A DNA stretch of 64,000 bases from Chloranthus sessilifolius. Lineage: Eukaryota > Streptophyta > Magnoliopsida > Chloranthales > Chloranthaceae. The stretch is from contig CM037588.1 of NCBI GenBank assembly GCA_021018995.1, forward strand, positions 149,253,725 to 149,317,724. The letters run 5' to 3'. Under the pieces are notes generated by a model that saw nothing but the letters and a program-made list of their open reading frames with translations, was not told where the DNA came from and did not search any database. Shown piece by piece: positions 10,543 through 19,500 of the stretch (position 1 is its first letter; every line of letters begins with the position of its first letter). The position numbers were made by a program, and so were the translations under genes.

Positions 10543-11187
10543 TTGAATTTACATTGCCAAAAAGAGCTTCAAATTGTTAGAGGGACCTCATCATATTGTC
10601 AAAATTTGAAATGCTATCCTATTAATGGATACAATTTCAGAATAGTTGCAAGAGAATCAAAGACTAAAATGCAAAATAGTGGAGTCTATCTATCGGCAGC
10701 GACTACTAGCTTTTCAAGTGCAAGGGATATCAATCCGATTATTGGCAATGTGGAATATTTTGGCCGATTGATCGACATAATTCAGCTAACATATTCTGAT
10801 AAATTGAAGGTTACAATGTTCAAATGCGAATGGGTAGATGTTCGCGTAGAAGGGAGGGGAATAAAGCAAGATCATTTGGGGAACACACTTGTGAATTTCA
10901 CACGATTGGCATTTTCTGATGAACCATATGTGTTGGCTTCCCAAGTCAAACAAGTTTTCTACGTAGATGATCCTATTGACCCAAATTGGAAGGTTGTTTT
11001 TAAAGTCAAGCCCAAAGGAGCTTCTGAGTTGAGAATAGAAGATCGTGAACTGTTAATGAGTGACCAAAATTTAAATGATAGAGGAAATGTAAATGATGAT
11101 TGTGACGATGACACTGAGTGGATTAGAACAGATGCAGAGGGAGAAATTGTTGTAGTGACAGGACTTCATAATGACAATGAACAATAG
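10543..11187 (+). CDS. TNP2 transposase C-terminal DUF4216 exon
   Basis: Carries DUF4216 wording: NSGVYLSAATTSFSSARD, then GRLIDIIQLTYSDKLKVTMF, KCEWVDV, and the end EPYVLASQVKQVFYVDDP followed by WKVVFKVKPKG. An acidic tail (DRGNVNDDCDDDTEW) closes the protein at TAG 11185-11187. DUF4216 normally forms the C-terminus of CACTA TNP2 transposases, so this marks the 3' end of the transposase gene. The ATG at 10543 is probably internal to an exon. Confidence 0.88.
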   Translation: MNLHCQKELQIVRGTSSYCQNLKCYPINGYNFRIVARESKTKMQNSGVYLSAATTSFSSARDINPIIGNVEYFGRLIDIIQLTYSDKLKVTMFKCEWVDVRVEGRGIKQDHLGNTLVNFTRLAFSDEPYVLASQVKQVFYVDDPIDPNWKVVFKVKPKGASELRIEDRELLMSDQNLNDRGNVNDDCDDDTEWIRTDAEGEIVVVTGLHNDNEQ

Positions 11188-13320
11188 TATTTCAGATTAT
11201 ATGAGACAAAGAGGAGGTAGGCATTTCTCATGTTTCCATTTTCAATTCTCCATGGTTGCATGTCTCCTAATGCAGGTATCAGATTCCTGAAAATTAGCCA
11301 TGTCAAGAAGCTTGGCATCTTTTTTACGAACCTGTAGTCACTGCTAGTGAGGGGCAACTTGATATTAAATGGATTGCCCCAGATGAAGCAGTGACAAATC
11401 ATGTATAATCAATAGCTGATCTCATAAGTGAGCCATCATCCAGATGTCAGTTTTGTGGAAGATTGGGCCGAAAAATGATCTCTATCGTTCGATTCAAGAC
11501 AGTCATGGCTGCAGTTTCTACTTTTTAACATTCTTTTCTCTTTGGTTTTATTGTATGATATATGATCATCTGCCCCTGTGTATATTGGTGCAGTGTTGGG
11601 TAATAACTGATTTCTCTAGTTATGTTGGGTAATAACCATGGCTGCAGTGTATATTGGTGCAGTGGTCCCAAGTCCTGCAGTCAGTCACGTGGTGCGATGT
11701 GATTGGCTGAATACATACTGGGGCCCAAGCACTGCAGCCAGTCATATTGTGCCACATAATTGTCTGCAAAATAAATTATCTACCAAAATCTGTCCACTTT
11801 TATAAATTTTCATTTAAATATCACAGGAGGAAGTAAACAAAGTCTAACATTGATCACAATATCTTCCTATTCAACATCAATGCGAAACTTTGTCAACTGA
11901 GCTTATTACTTAAAAACAGATGCTCGCAGTAATTGGAGTGCACAGAGCATTAAATGGTGTTTCATTAATTGGTGTGCAACAAGATTTGGTGTGGTAGTAG
12001 CAGCTGGCTTTACTCATCTTGATTCTCTTCCATACATTTTGTCAATATAATCGTTCTTATGTCCTTCCAAGGCCAATGCCTAAGGTTTTTAGTTTGTTAA
12101 TTGGTTGCAGAGAAAAAAATCAGACTATCAATGCAAATGCATAGATTTGGATATTCATATTGCAAAATTTTCAATTATATTAGTTGATAATTGCATCAAG
12201 TGGGCAGACTATCAATGAGGTTAATTTTTTCCGTTCTCCTAGATATGCCTCTATTTTTGCCTCTTAAAGGTTGATTCCCATTTGCAGCCATTGGTGATTA
12301 AAATTCCAGTCATCTTAGTAATGGGAGTCGCCACAGCTTTGGATGCCCTAAGAAAACTACTTCCCTCTAATGCATTGCAACACTTACAGCCTTGTACGCT
12401 TGCTTTGGGATCTCCTATTGAGAGAATGGATGCAATAGTTGAAGAAATGCATTATAACACTTTTAATTTTTTTTTGATGAATACAAAATGCATTAAAAAA
12501 AAGGAAACCTGCAGGGCGAGCAAGAGGCCCCAAGATTATATTATATTATAACAACAGGATTGGATCTAACTTGGTGAAATTTTTTTCACATGTAATTTGC
12601 AGATTGCTTGCACTGAACATTTCCCCATGGAACCTTTGAGCTTCTTATGCAAAGGCAAATTTGATGTAGATAGTCAGGTTAAATTGCTTTGCCAGGTTGA
12701 CTGTTAAATAAAAATTTTTTTGTCAATTCATGCTTTTGTGAAACATCTCATACTACAATTCTTGATGAGTTCGTGGTACATGTTCAAACATATTGATATG
12801 TGACCATTTAAACCTTTGACCTGAGTAGTTATAAACCAGGGTGTAGAAACAATGCAAAATGAGAACGGATGCTACTAATATAGGTGGCATGGCTTTTTTT
12901 TTTTCTCCTTCATTCGTATTGTTTTCAGGAAAGCATTGGTCAATCAATAGCTCTGGTTCTGGATCTGTTGTTTCTACTAGATCAGTTGGTTCGAGAAAGA
13001 ATTCAGAGACATTGGTTTTTCCAGCCAATCAAGAAAACGGGTCTACGCCCATTGACTATGATGCAACTTCTGTAGATGAAGACGAAGATGATGGGACATC
13101 TGATGGGGAGTTGGCGGTAATAGACAAAGATGATGAGGAGGATAACAAATGAAAGGGCACTTGCCTCCAAAGTTTGTACATTTACATTTAGTGGCAGCAA
13201 TTTCACCGAACAACACTGGTACTTTTGTTACACTTGTGGTCTTACTGCTTCTAAAGGCTGTAGCTCTATATGAGCGAAGGGGAAAAAGGCGTATATATAT
13301 ATATATATATATACGCTCTC
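11188..13320. other. CACTA 3' non-coding region with one acidic open frame
   Basis: Holds no recognised gene. 'gtatattggtgcagtg' occurs twice (about 11580 and 11648). An open frame near 12859-13152 ends in an acidic stretch (SVDEDEDDGTSDGELAVIDK) just before the subterminal zone. It could be the last exon of an accessory En/Spm-type ORF, but I recognise no family. Confidence 0.4.
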
Positions 13321-13321
13321 T

Positions 13322-13332
13322 GTTTGTGTGTT

Positions 13333-13419
<87 letters not shown>
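13322..13419. repeat. (TG)n(TA)n compound microsatellite
   Basis: A short TG run passes into about 75 bp of pure TA. Open frames predicted across it on both strands are artefacts of the dinucleotide. Confidence 0.95.
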
Positions 13420-13421
<2 letters not shown>

Positions 13422-13499
13422 GTAACAAAAAAAAAGATTTGTAAAAAAAAAAAGACCTATGTTTATGCCACCCGCCAATCACGGCATAGATTATTTAAA

Positions 13500-13794
13500 A
13501 TATTTTTTAAAGCACCTATGTCGACGGCATGAGCCGTCGGCGTAGGATTATTTATATAAATTTTTAAAAAAATTTAATAACCCTATGCCAACGGCATCCG
13601 CCGTCGGCGTAGATTCATGACGTACGCCGACGGCTGAAAACCGTCGGTGGTTAGATTCCCCGACGAGAATAGTACCGACGGTGTGTCGGCGCCGGCGTAG
13701 ATATTACAGCCGTCGGCGATTCGTTTTGCCGACGGCTTTCATACTCTACGCCGACGGCTCCCAGCCATCGGCGTAGGTTACTATTTTTGTAGTG
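13500..13794 (+). repeat. CACTA right subterminal repeat array
   Basis: About ten copies of CGCCGACGG or its inverse CCGTCGGCG, often with flanking TA(C/G), arranged as inverted pairs (for example 13509-13545, 13590-13612, 13733-13780). The terminus ATTTTTGTAGTG ends at 13794. Such arrays are binding sites of the En/Spm accessory protein in well-studied members. Confidence 0.88.
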
Positions 13795-14218
13795 ATATTA
13801 GCTATGAAACCACACTTCAATAATTTGAGATAAAATATTATAATTCAGTGGTGGTAGATCATTTGAACACCATTTGCTGCTTAAATGTCGATCAGAGCTA
13901 TTAACCCTTTTTCGCCGCATACATCTTTTGGCCATGACTTCAAATTAGACGGCCTCATGATATTTCATGTGGCACGTATCTCTTTAAGTGACTGGGGAAT
14001 CAATTACTTATTTGAGCTGCTTACTTATTACAAATTATTTTAAGCTTCACTTGTGACTTAGCTCCAAATAGGACTATACATGTTGATCTTTCACCCAATC
14101 GAGCACATAAACTTCACTCTTCGGTTTCCTCAGATTCTCGTGAATCGGACCCGATCTTCAGGTTTTGTCGGATTGACTCAACAATCAGATCGGGTTTTCA
14201 GGTCGAGCATCCCTTTTC

Positions 14219-14278
<60 letters not shown>

Positions 14279-14734
14279 ATTTTTATTTTATTTTTATTTT
14301 TTCTACTTCTATATGCAAATTGAGAGTCTAGATTTGGTCCGTCATTTTTCATTTGAGACAAAAAGGCTCAACTGTTTTCTCAGACATATCTTAGATTAAA
14401 GAATCTGATTATTGGGAATAAAAAAAATTCTAAGGTCATTTATGGAACATTCAACATGTAAATATAGCTCCAGGTAGTTGCCTCTATGAGATTCCAATTT
14501 TAGTGCTATTTCATTTTATTGTTGAGTGATTTGCTGTTTCTTCAGAGATAAAAAAGTCATCAAAAGAAAAGTCCTAACTTGTGATAGGTGTTGCTTCCAT
14601 GCATTCCTCCACATTAAACGAGCTACAGTTATATGAACATAAAAAATAGTAATTTTCACACGAACACATTCCTCCACATTAAATGAGCTACAACATGTAT
14701 ACTTGGCGGCCAAGAAAGCTTCCTTGTTGGCCTT
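13795..14734. repeat. Continuation of ancient duplication, copy II
   Basis: After the ATA target duplication the broken family A repeat resumes (13798-13850). A TA run (14221-14272) and a block homologous to 2127-2400 (14306-14570) follow in the order of copy I. A 26-bp direct repeat starting 'cattcctccacattaaa' sits at 14602 and 14667, close to the start of the STP/KNOX/DUF1639 composite. Confidence 0.55.
14221..14272. repeat. (TA)n microsatellite
   Basis: Pure TA run of about 52 bp, equivalent in position to the run at 2058-2117. Confidence 0.95.
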
Positions 14735-14749
14735 TTGTTAGAATTTTTT

Positions 14750-15025
14750 ATTGCGGTGGTTTCGTCTCTTCTGCAAGGGGAGAGAAGCAATATTCCGGGG
14801 GATGACTTTTTTCGTCTTTTTGACTTGTCTCGTCACCGCCATCGGCGGTTCTATCTTCGCTTCGTTTTTTGCGTCGTCGATGACCAAAACTTTCGGACGG
14901 AAGATGTTGATGCTCTTTGGCGGAGCCACTTTTCTCGTGTGGCAATCAATGAAGCGGCTGTTAACATAGTGATGCTTATTATTGGCCGGATTTTGCTAGG
15001 TGTCGGTATCAGTTTCGCGAATCAG
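14750..15025 (+). pseudogene. Sugar transport protein (STP, hexose/H+ symporter) N-terminal fragment
   Basis: Pieces of a plant STP of the major facilitator superfamily. One frame reads GGFVSSARGEKQYSGG, the STP N-terminus. A second reads MTFFVFLTCLVTAIGG (start of TM1), then jumps to SIFASFFASSMTKTFGRK and MLFGGATFLV, so the TM1-TM2 loop is deleted. The first frame resumes with NEAAVNIVMLIIGRILLGVG and ISFANQ (TM3). FGRK and GRILLGVG are STP hallmarks. The fragment ends abruptly after FANQ at 15025, where KNOX sequence begins in the same frame. Only about a quarter of a transporter is left, with two frameshifts, so no transport function is possible. Confidence 0.8.
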
Positions 15026-15327
15026 GTGGGACCTCCTCTGGAAATAGTTTCTCTATTAGATGAAATACAACGAGTAAATGCCATGTCAACTCGTTTAGGA
15101 TTCGATCCCAAGCTCGATGGGTTCATGGTCTCTCTCTCTTTCTCTCTTTGTTATTGTAAATGCAAAATAGTCTCTAATTAAGTGTTTTTTTTTAATGTTA
15201 AGCAGGAAACTTACTATGATGTTGTAATGAAGTATAAGTCGAATTTAGCGGAGCCATTCAATGAAGCGACTTTCTTGAACAAGATTGAAATGCAGCTCAG
15301 CAATCTCTCCAAAGGAGCTTATAGAAG
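15026..15327 (+). pseudogene. KNOX homeobox protein fragment (KNOX2 region) over two exons
   Basis: Directly after the STP piece, VGPPLEIVSLLDEIQRVNAM and GFDPKLDGFM encode the start of a KNOX2 domain, ending at a GT donor (ATG|GTCTCT at 15127). After an intron with acceptor 'ttaagcag' at 15205, ETYYDVVMKYKSNLAEPFNE and KIEMQLSNLSKGA complete the KNOX2 region. Class I KNOTTED-like proteins have the same order (GAPPE...LDEI...DPELDEFM then ETYYD...YK..L..PF.EA). No ELK or homeodomain follows. The intron is retained, so the piece came from genomic DNA. One residue of the usual EATSFL is missing. Confidence 0.75.
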
Positions 15328-15568
15328 TTGCATTACTCTTTTTTTTTTTTTTTGCAATAAAAAACCTTGGATTTTTTATAACTGCTGCTTAAATTATTAA
15401 ATTACAGGGTAATTTGAGGTGGGTTTCTCTTCTTTTTCATTTCAAATCCCAGATCTTGGGGTGAAACAGAGGTTACTTTGGTGATTTATCAAATTTTTTT
15501 TTTTTTGGGTTGTACTTTTTGAAGAACTTATTGTCTATATATATTTTTAAGTTTTTTTTTTCGAGCTC

Positions 15569-16470
15569 ATGGATGTAGATATGGAGAAGGAATCAAGAGA
15601 ACAAACAGATTTTTTCTTACAGTGGGGGAATCAAAAGAGAATGAGATGTGTTAAGGTGAAAGACGATAAAGTTTTAGAGAAATCTTTGAGCAAAAAAATA
15701 ACATCTAGAGTCAAGCAATGCTTGGTGAGAGTTGAGAAAGAGGCCCTTTTTCTCCTCGTCAGCAGGTATAGAGAGAGAACCATCAACGAATTTGATGGAA
15801 AAATTGAATTTTTATCCTTCTAACATGAAATTAAAAAGCCTTTTTTTTGTAGGATCTCAAATTCGACAACAATTCCATCGAATACAAACGACTATCAGAA
15901 ATCGCATTCGTCTTCACCGGAGAAGGAAGATAGGTGTTAATTTTTTATTTTTTAATCTTCAGATGCTTGATTTTACGAAAATCAATTAATTTTTTTGAAC
16001 AAAATTTTAATTTTTGAATCAATTAACAGGTATTATTCGACAATGGGGTCATCGTTTTTAGAAGAAGGGGGAAAGGTTTCGATGGAGATGGGAGATGAGA
16101 ACGAGAAGCTTACTTGTAAATTTTTACACATTTGATTTTAGAAAAAAATTACAAACGATTTTTTTTCACAATTTATAGTATTTATTTATTTAATTTCTTT
16201 TGTTTTTTTACTTTTTTCTTTTGCCTTTTTGTGGTTGTAGTTGGTGAGTCCTGGGGCATGGCTATCTCATCTTTCTCAAGAGAGATAAGAAGTGAAGGAA
16301 AAGAAAAGTTTCAAAAAGGTAACTAATTTGGTTTTGTTTGATTTTTTTTTTTCAATTCGGGTTTGGTTTGGTTTTTATAGATTTGTTGAGATTTTTTTTG
16401 TTAGGTTTTATGATATGCGGAGAGCAGAGATTTGAAGGCCATGAAAAGTGTGGAAAGTGATTCAGATTGA
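15569..16470 (+). pseudogene. DUF1639-family gene, fragmented multi-exon copy
   Basis: Five exon-like pieces follow a plant DUF1639 protein. Piece A (15569-about 15765): MDVDMEKESREQTDFFLQWG, then NQKRMRCVKVKDD and KKITSRV. Piece B (15853-15933): a stretch ending SSSPEKEDR. Piece C (16030-about 16115): YYSTMGSSF. Piece D (16241-16318, after 'ggttgtag'): VSPGAWLSHLSQER, then TAA at 16286-16288, then EVKEKK. Piece E (16405-16470): DLKAMKSVESDSD and stop. The central conserved block (WP-x-x-Y-x-SLSRKEKEEDF) is missing between C and D, and TAA replaces the tyrosine of QERYEV. GT-AG borders are kept. The molecular function of the family is not established. This copy is broken but is the most complete of the three fragments here. 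I have seen this wording in unnamed plant proteins; the family assignment is from memory. Confidence 0.7.
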
Positions 16471-17457
16471 AGAGAGAAAAGGACAGAGAGAGACCTTGGA
16501 ATTTTGATGACCTTGGAATTTGGACCATTTCAAAAGATTGAAAACAGATGGTCCCATATATATGTCAGTGAACCGTTTTTCATTACCCAGTGGCATAGGG
16601 AAAAGGGTTCCTCTGGTAGTACCCACCTATTTAATTACTGAAAGCGCCACGTATCGGATCCCTAAAACACAATTGATTGCATTAGATTAGATAATGAAGG
16701 TCGTATTTCACATACATCTTTTACAAAATAGATCTTGAGATCATGACGCACCTATCAGACGATCAATATTTGATTAAATGTGTCATAAATCCCTAACATA
16801 TTCCCTTGAATCATATAAGTATAACACATGTCACCCTCAAACATGATTTTAAGGTTATTTTTGGGGATGCGTGTTTCGTGGAATCAAAAAACTTACTATC
16901 CAATAGTTATACCATAATCTCAAGATTTATTGTGTGGATGATCTGGGTAAAACGAGACTTCCATCATCTGATTTTATGCAATCAATATTTTTAAATGTTT
17001 TGACATGTAAGCGCTTTGAGCAAATAAGCGGGCACCAACATACGTACCGCGGATAAGAAGTTAGGCGTGTTTTCTATCTAGTCTTCTTCTGTCAGTTCTT
17101 TGTGGGCAGTTGTCATTTGTCTCAATTTAAAATAATCTTTGCATACTATGCAGTCAAAACGTTCAAAACGTTGCCATTTTAAATAATCTAATATATTATG
17201 AAATCAATCGTTGTCAGTTGTCACCTATATAATGAAGAAGTATTAGAAGTAGAGCCCATGTACTATATAGTATATAATATGGACTGATACTCGATACCGA
17301 AAACGAGTTTGGCACCTTGGATATATCAATCATAATATATAATCTTCGAACTAAGCTATAAACTTCATAAGTGATCTACTCACGTGATAATAGGCTAAGA
17401 TATTTCAAAATTAGTTGCTCGATGTCATAAATAGCTCGTGTTTCTCCACCTACACCT
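16471..17457. repeat. Non-coding; contains the last block of duplication copy II
   Basis: 16725-16990 is homologous to 2860-3080 ('atcttgagatcatgacgcac', 'tatcagacgatcaat', 'cgtggaatcaaa'). 'ggaccat' and 'atggtcc' at about 16522 and 16551 form a small inverted repeat. The rest is AT-rich and unrecognised. Confidence 0.5.
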
Positions 17458-17876
17458 TAGGGCTGTCAACGGATCAGGCCCGGCCGGGTTTTTCACCCGA
17501 TCTATTTTTTTTAATGATAAATTTTGGGCTTCGGATTGGGCTTGGCACGATAGCAATCTTGGTCAGGCCTAGCCTAGATTTGAAATGTTGCAGTTCAAAT
17601 CCGGCTCGATTAGTTATTCGGGCCAGGTTTTTAATAATTTTTTACGTCTTTTTGAGATTTTTTTTTTAAAAAAAGACCTAATTTTTCTCGGCCGGGCCGA
17701 GCCGAGGCAGCCTGAACCCGACCTGATTTCTTATCCAGCCCGGCCCGTTTATTAAATGAAAATGGGCCCAAACCTGGCCCGTTTATTAAATGCATAAAAA
17801 AATGGGCCCGAATGCGGCTCATCTAGACTGGGCTCGGGCCAAGCCCGGGCTGAAACTCGGCCCGTTGACAGCCCTA
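17458..17876. mobile_element. MITE-like terminal-inverted-repeat element, 419 bp
   Basis: The left end TAGGGCTGTCAACGG is the exact reverse complement of the right end CCGTTGACAGCCCTA. The interior is rich in GGCCCG/CGGGCC words and has no coding capacity. The termini resemble hAT-type (TAGGG...CCCTA) ends, but the flanking bases do not form a clean 8-bp duplication, so superfamily is uncertain. Confidence 0.75.
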
Positions 17877-18681
17877 CCGATAGGTACATAGTTATCACTC
17901 CATCTAATTACTCTTGTGGTCTTCTTCTATTCGCTTGGTGCATATTCAGGAAAAAAACGCATGTTTGGCTACCATGAAGCAAACTTTTTTATTTTTGGAC
18001 TAAAAAAAATAATTTTTTTTTTAGGCTACACCAAAATTTTTTTTCCGCACACCACCAAATTCTTTTTCACATCACAATCCATCCATTATGAGCAATAAAG
18101 TTGTCCATACGTCTTACCGACTTCATGCATTGCAAGTCCGTGTTAATTACACGGTCACACAAATACATACAAATGCATGGACTAATTTAATGCACATGTA
18201 GGCTAACTCAGAGATTGGTGGGCACTTAATGCCCTATAGTAACCAAATATTTGTTAGCTTATAATTTTTCTTTAAGCCTCCCTCATGTATTTCCTCATTT
18301 TTCCCGAAAAAGCTCAGATTCTTGGACTTATACAAGTTTTTAGTAGACTTAGATTCTTGACTTTTCTTACATGTACTTTTAAGTTATTTAAATTCTTGAC
18401 TTTTCTAATAAAAGATAAATTTTTTTTTTTTTAAGTTCTTCTAAAAAAATCCTCAGAATCGATTCAATGGGTGATTATGTTATGACCATATAGACGTTAT
18501 CTAATCATCGGCATATATGCCGTAGTCGGATTTATCTCAAAATTTACGGGCAACTAATTGAGATGGGATTGAACATATTTGACGGAGCTTTTTTTCCGAA
18601 TTTGATTTAATGGTCATTACTTTTAAAATGGGTCACCAATATCCAATCGAAAAGTAAGCCAATTTTTTTATAATTATAAAA

Positions 18682-18731
<50 letters not shown>

Positions 18732-19500
18732 TGGCCGGGTGTGGGCTGAGTGTTGGAACACTCAACCCAAGACCGATCCAAATTTATCTCGGTTGCAACA
18801 TGTTTGACTCGATCTGAATATTAGGCTGAGTTTCTTGATAGAAAGGATCACTTTTTCTGGGCCGGCCCAACCCATTGATCGAGCCCTAGTCAATGAAATT
18901 TCAATCAAGCCCTGCATGCTAGTGAAAGATGCAAACTTTTTAACGAGGGGGTGACCCAAGTCAAACCCATAGAAGACTTGCTTTTAATTCCAATATTATG
19001 CAATTGAGTCTCTACGTTCTATTGAGCCTCAGAACCCTTTTGACTAACTATCACCATCCATTAAAAATGGATGCATATATTAGTTGTTCATCGCAAAAGC
19101 AAGAAATCAGTTCCACCTGTTAAGAGGTAGAGTCAGAAAGACCCCCATGGCCTGCCATGTATACACCAATAGCATCTTGCAACCTTCATTAATCAGGGTT
19201 AGTTTTCATTAACTCTGGTTCGAACCACCCAACTATATGATCTGAATCTTCAGTTACCTCTCCTACGCGTTTCTTCTCTTTTAACGCAGGTGTTTCGCTC
19301 TTCCTTCGTCTCTATTCTCTCAAGAATAAGAAAAAATTCTAATCTCTCTTACTCTAAATTCTCTGATAAGAAGGGAAAAACCCCAATCTCTTGCTTTCTT
19401 TGCAACCTCTCATGTTTCCAATGGAAATACAAGTACTTTTAACTCAAGTTGACAGTTGGTGGAGGGAGTGATTGGGTGTAACATTTAAAGGGAGAGTAAA
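17877..19500. other. Intergenic, AT-rich
   Basis: No gene recognised. Contains a TA microsatellite (18684-18729) and, at 18730-18960, GC-richer sequence with 'gggccggcccaaccc', a style also found in the element at 17458-17876. 19260-19420 is CT-rich and could be an old 5' UTR, without a reading frame to support it. Confidence 0.4.
18684..18729. repeat. (TA)n microsatellite
   Basis: Pure TA run of about 45 bp. Confidence 0.95.

Larger units (their letters stand above)
7596..11187 (+). pseudogene. CACTA TNP2-like transposase, multi-exon, decayed
   Basis: This is the transposase of the CACTA element. Domain order follows the family: transposase-associated N-terminal region, Transposase_21/TNP2 core, DUF4218, DUF4216. 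A short first exon (7596-7624, ending CTCG|GTAAGC) joins an exon beginning 7722 to give DAKPRNEAYYDGARDFIKFV, then an in-frame TGA at 7786-7788. The main open frame (7813-9177) holds the zinc-like pattern CPNNCMLYYK...CDICGTSRW and the core GMKQPSIILSTIIPGPKSPG-type stretch (here CMKQPSIILS). A small deletion shifts the frame at 9175-9185. The next frame (9186-10031) has ELPYWEHNLLRHNLDVMHIE and DUF4218 wording VHYRWMYPIERF. After further frameshifts near 9920-10070, CDECLTFCSRYL appears and 10543-11187 encodes DUF4216. At least one stop and three frameshifts make it inactive. Homopolymer sequencing error could explain some shifts but not the TGA. Confidence 0.9.
3513..13794 (+). mobile_element. 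Complete CACTA (En/Spm) DNA transposon, 10,282 bp
   Basis: Both ends are visible. The left end begins CACTACAAAAAT and the right end is its reverse complement, ATTTTTGTAGTG, ending at 13794. The element is flanked by the trinucleotide ATA on both sides (3510-3512 and 13795-13797), the 3-bp target duplication expected of CACTA elements. Subterminal DNA at both ends is packed with copies of CCGTCGGCGTAG in both orientations. Inside are a pyrimidine-rich leader, a captured CDPK fragment (5487-5932), a TRIM-like element, a 307-bp tandem duplication, and a decayed TNP2-type transposase (7596-11187). In-frame stops and frameshifts in the transposase make it non-autonomous now. Its insertion split a copy of repeat family A. 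Confidence 0.93.

Noticed and set aside
13228-13532. Open frames of YIYIYI type
   Set aside because: Pure TA microsatellite read in any frame.
16522-16560. Small hairpin as a terminator or ncRNA
   Set aside because: A single short stem in plant DNA without other evidence.
14570-16690. Helitron or MULE ends around the STP/KNOX/DUF1639 composite
   Set aside because: I looked for 5' TC with 3' hairpin-CTRR and for long terminal inverted repeats with 9-bp duplications. Only a GGACCAT/ATGGTCC stem and a 26-bp direct repeat were seen, neither diagnostic.
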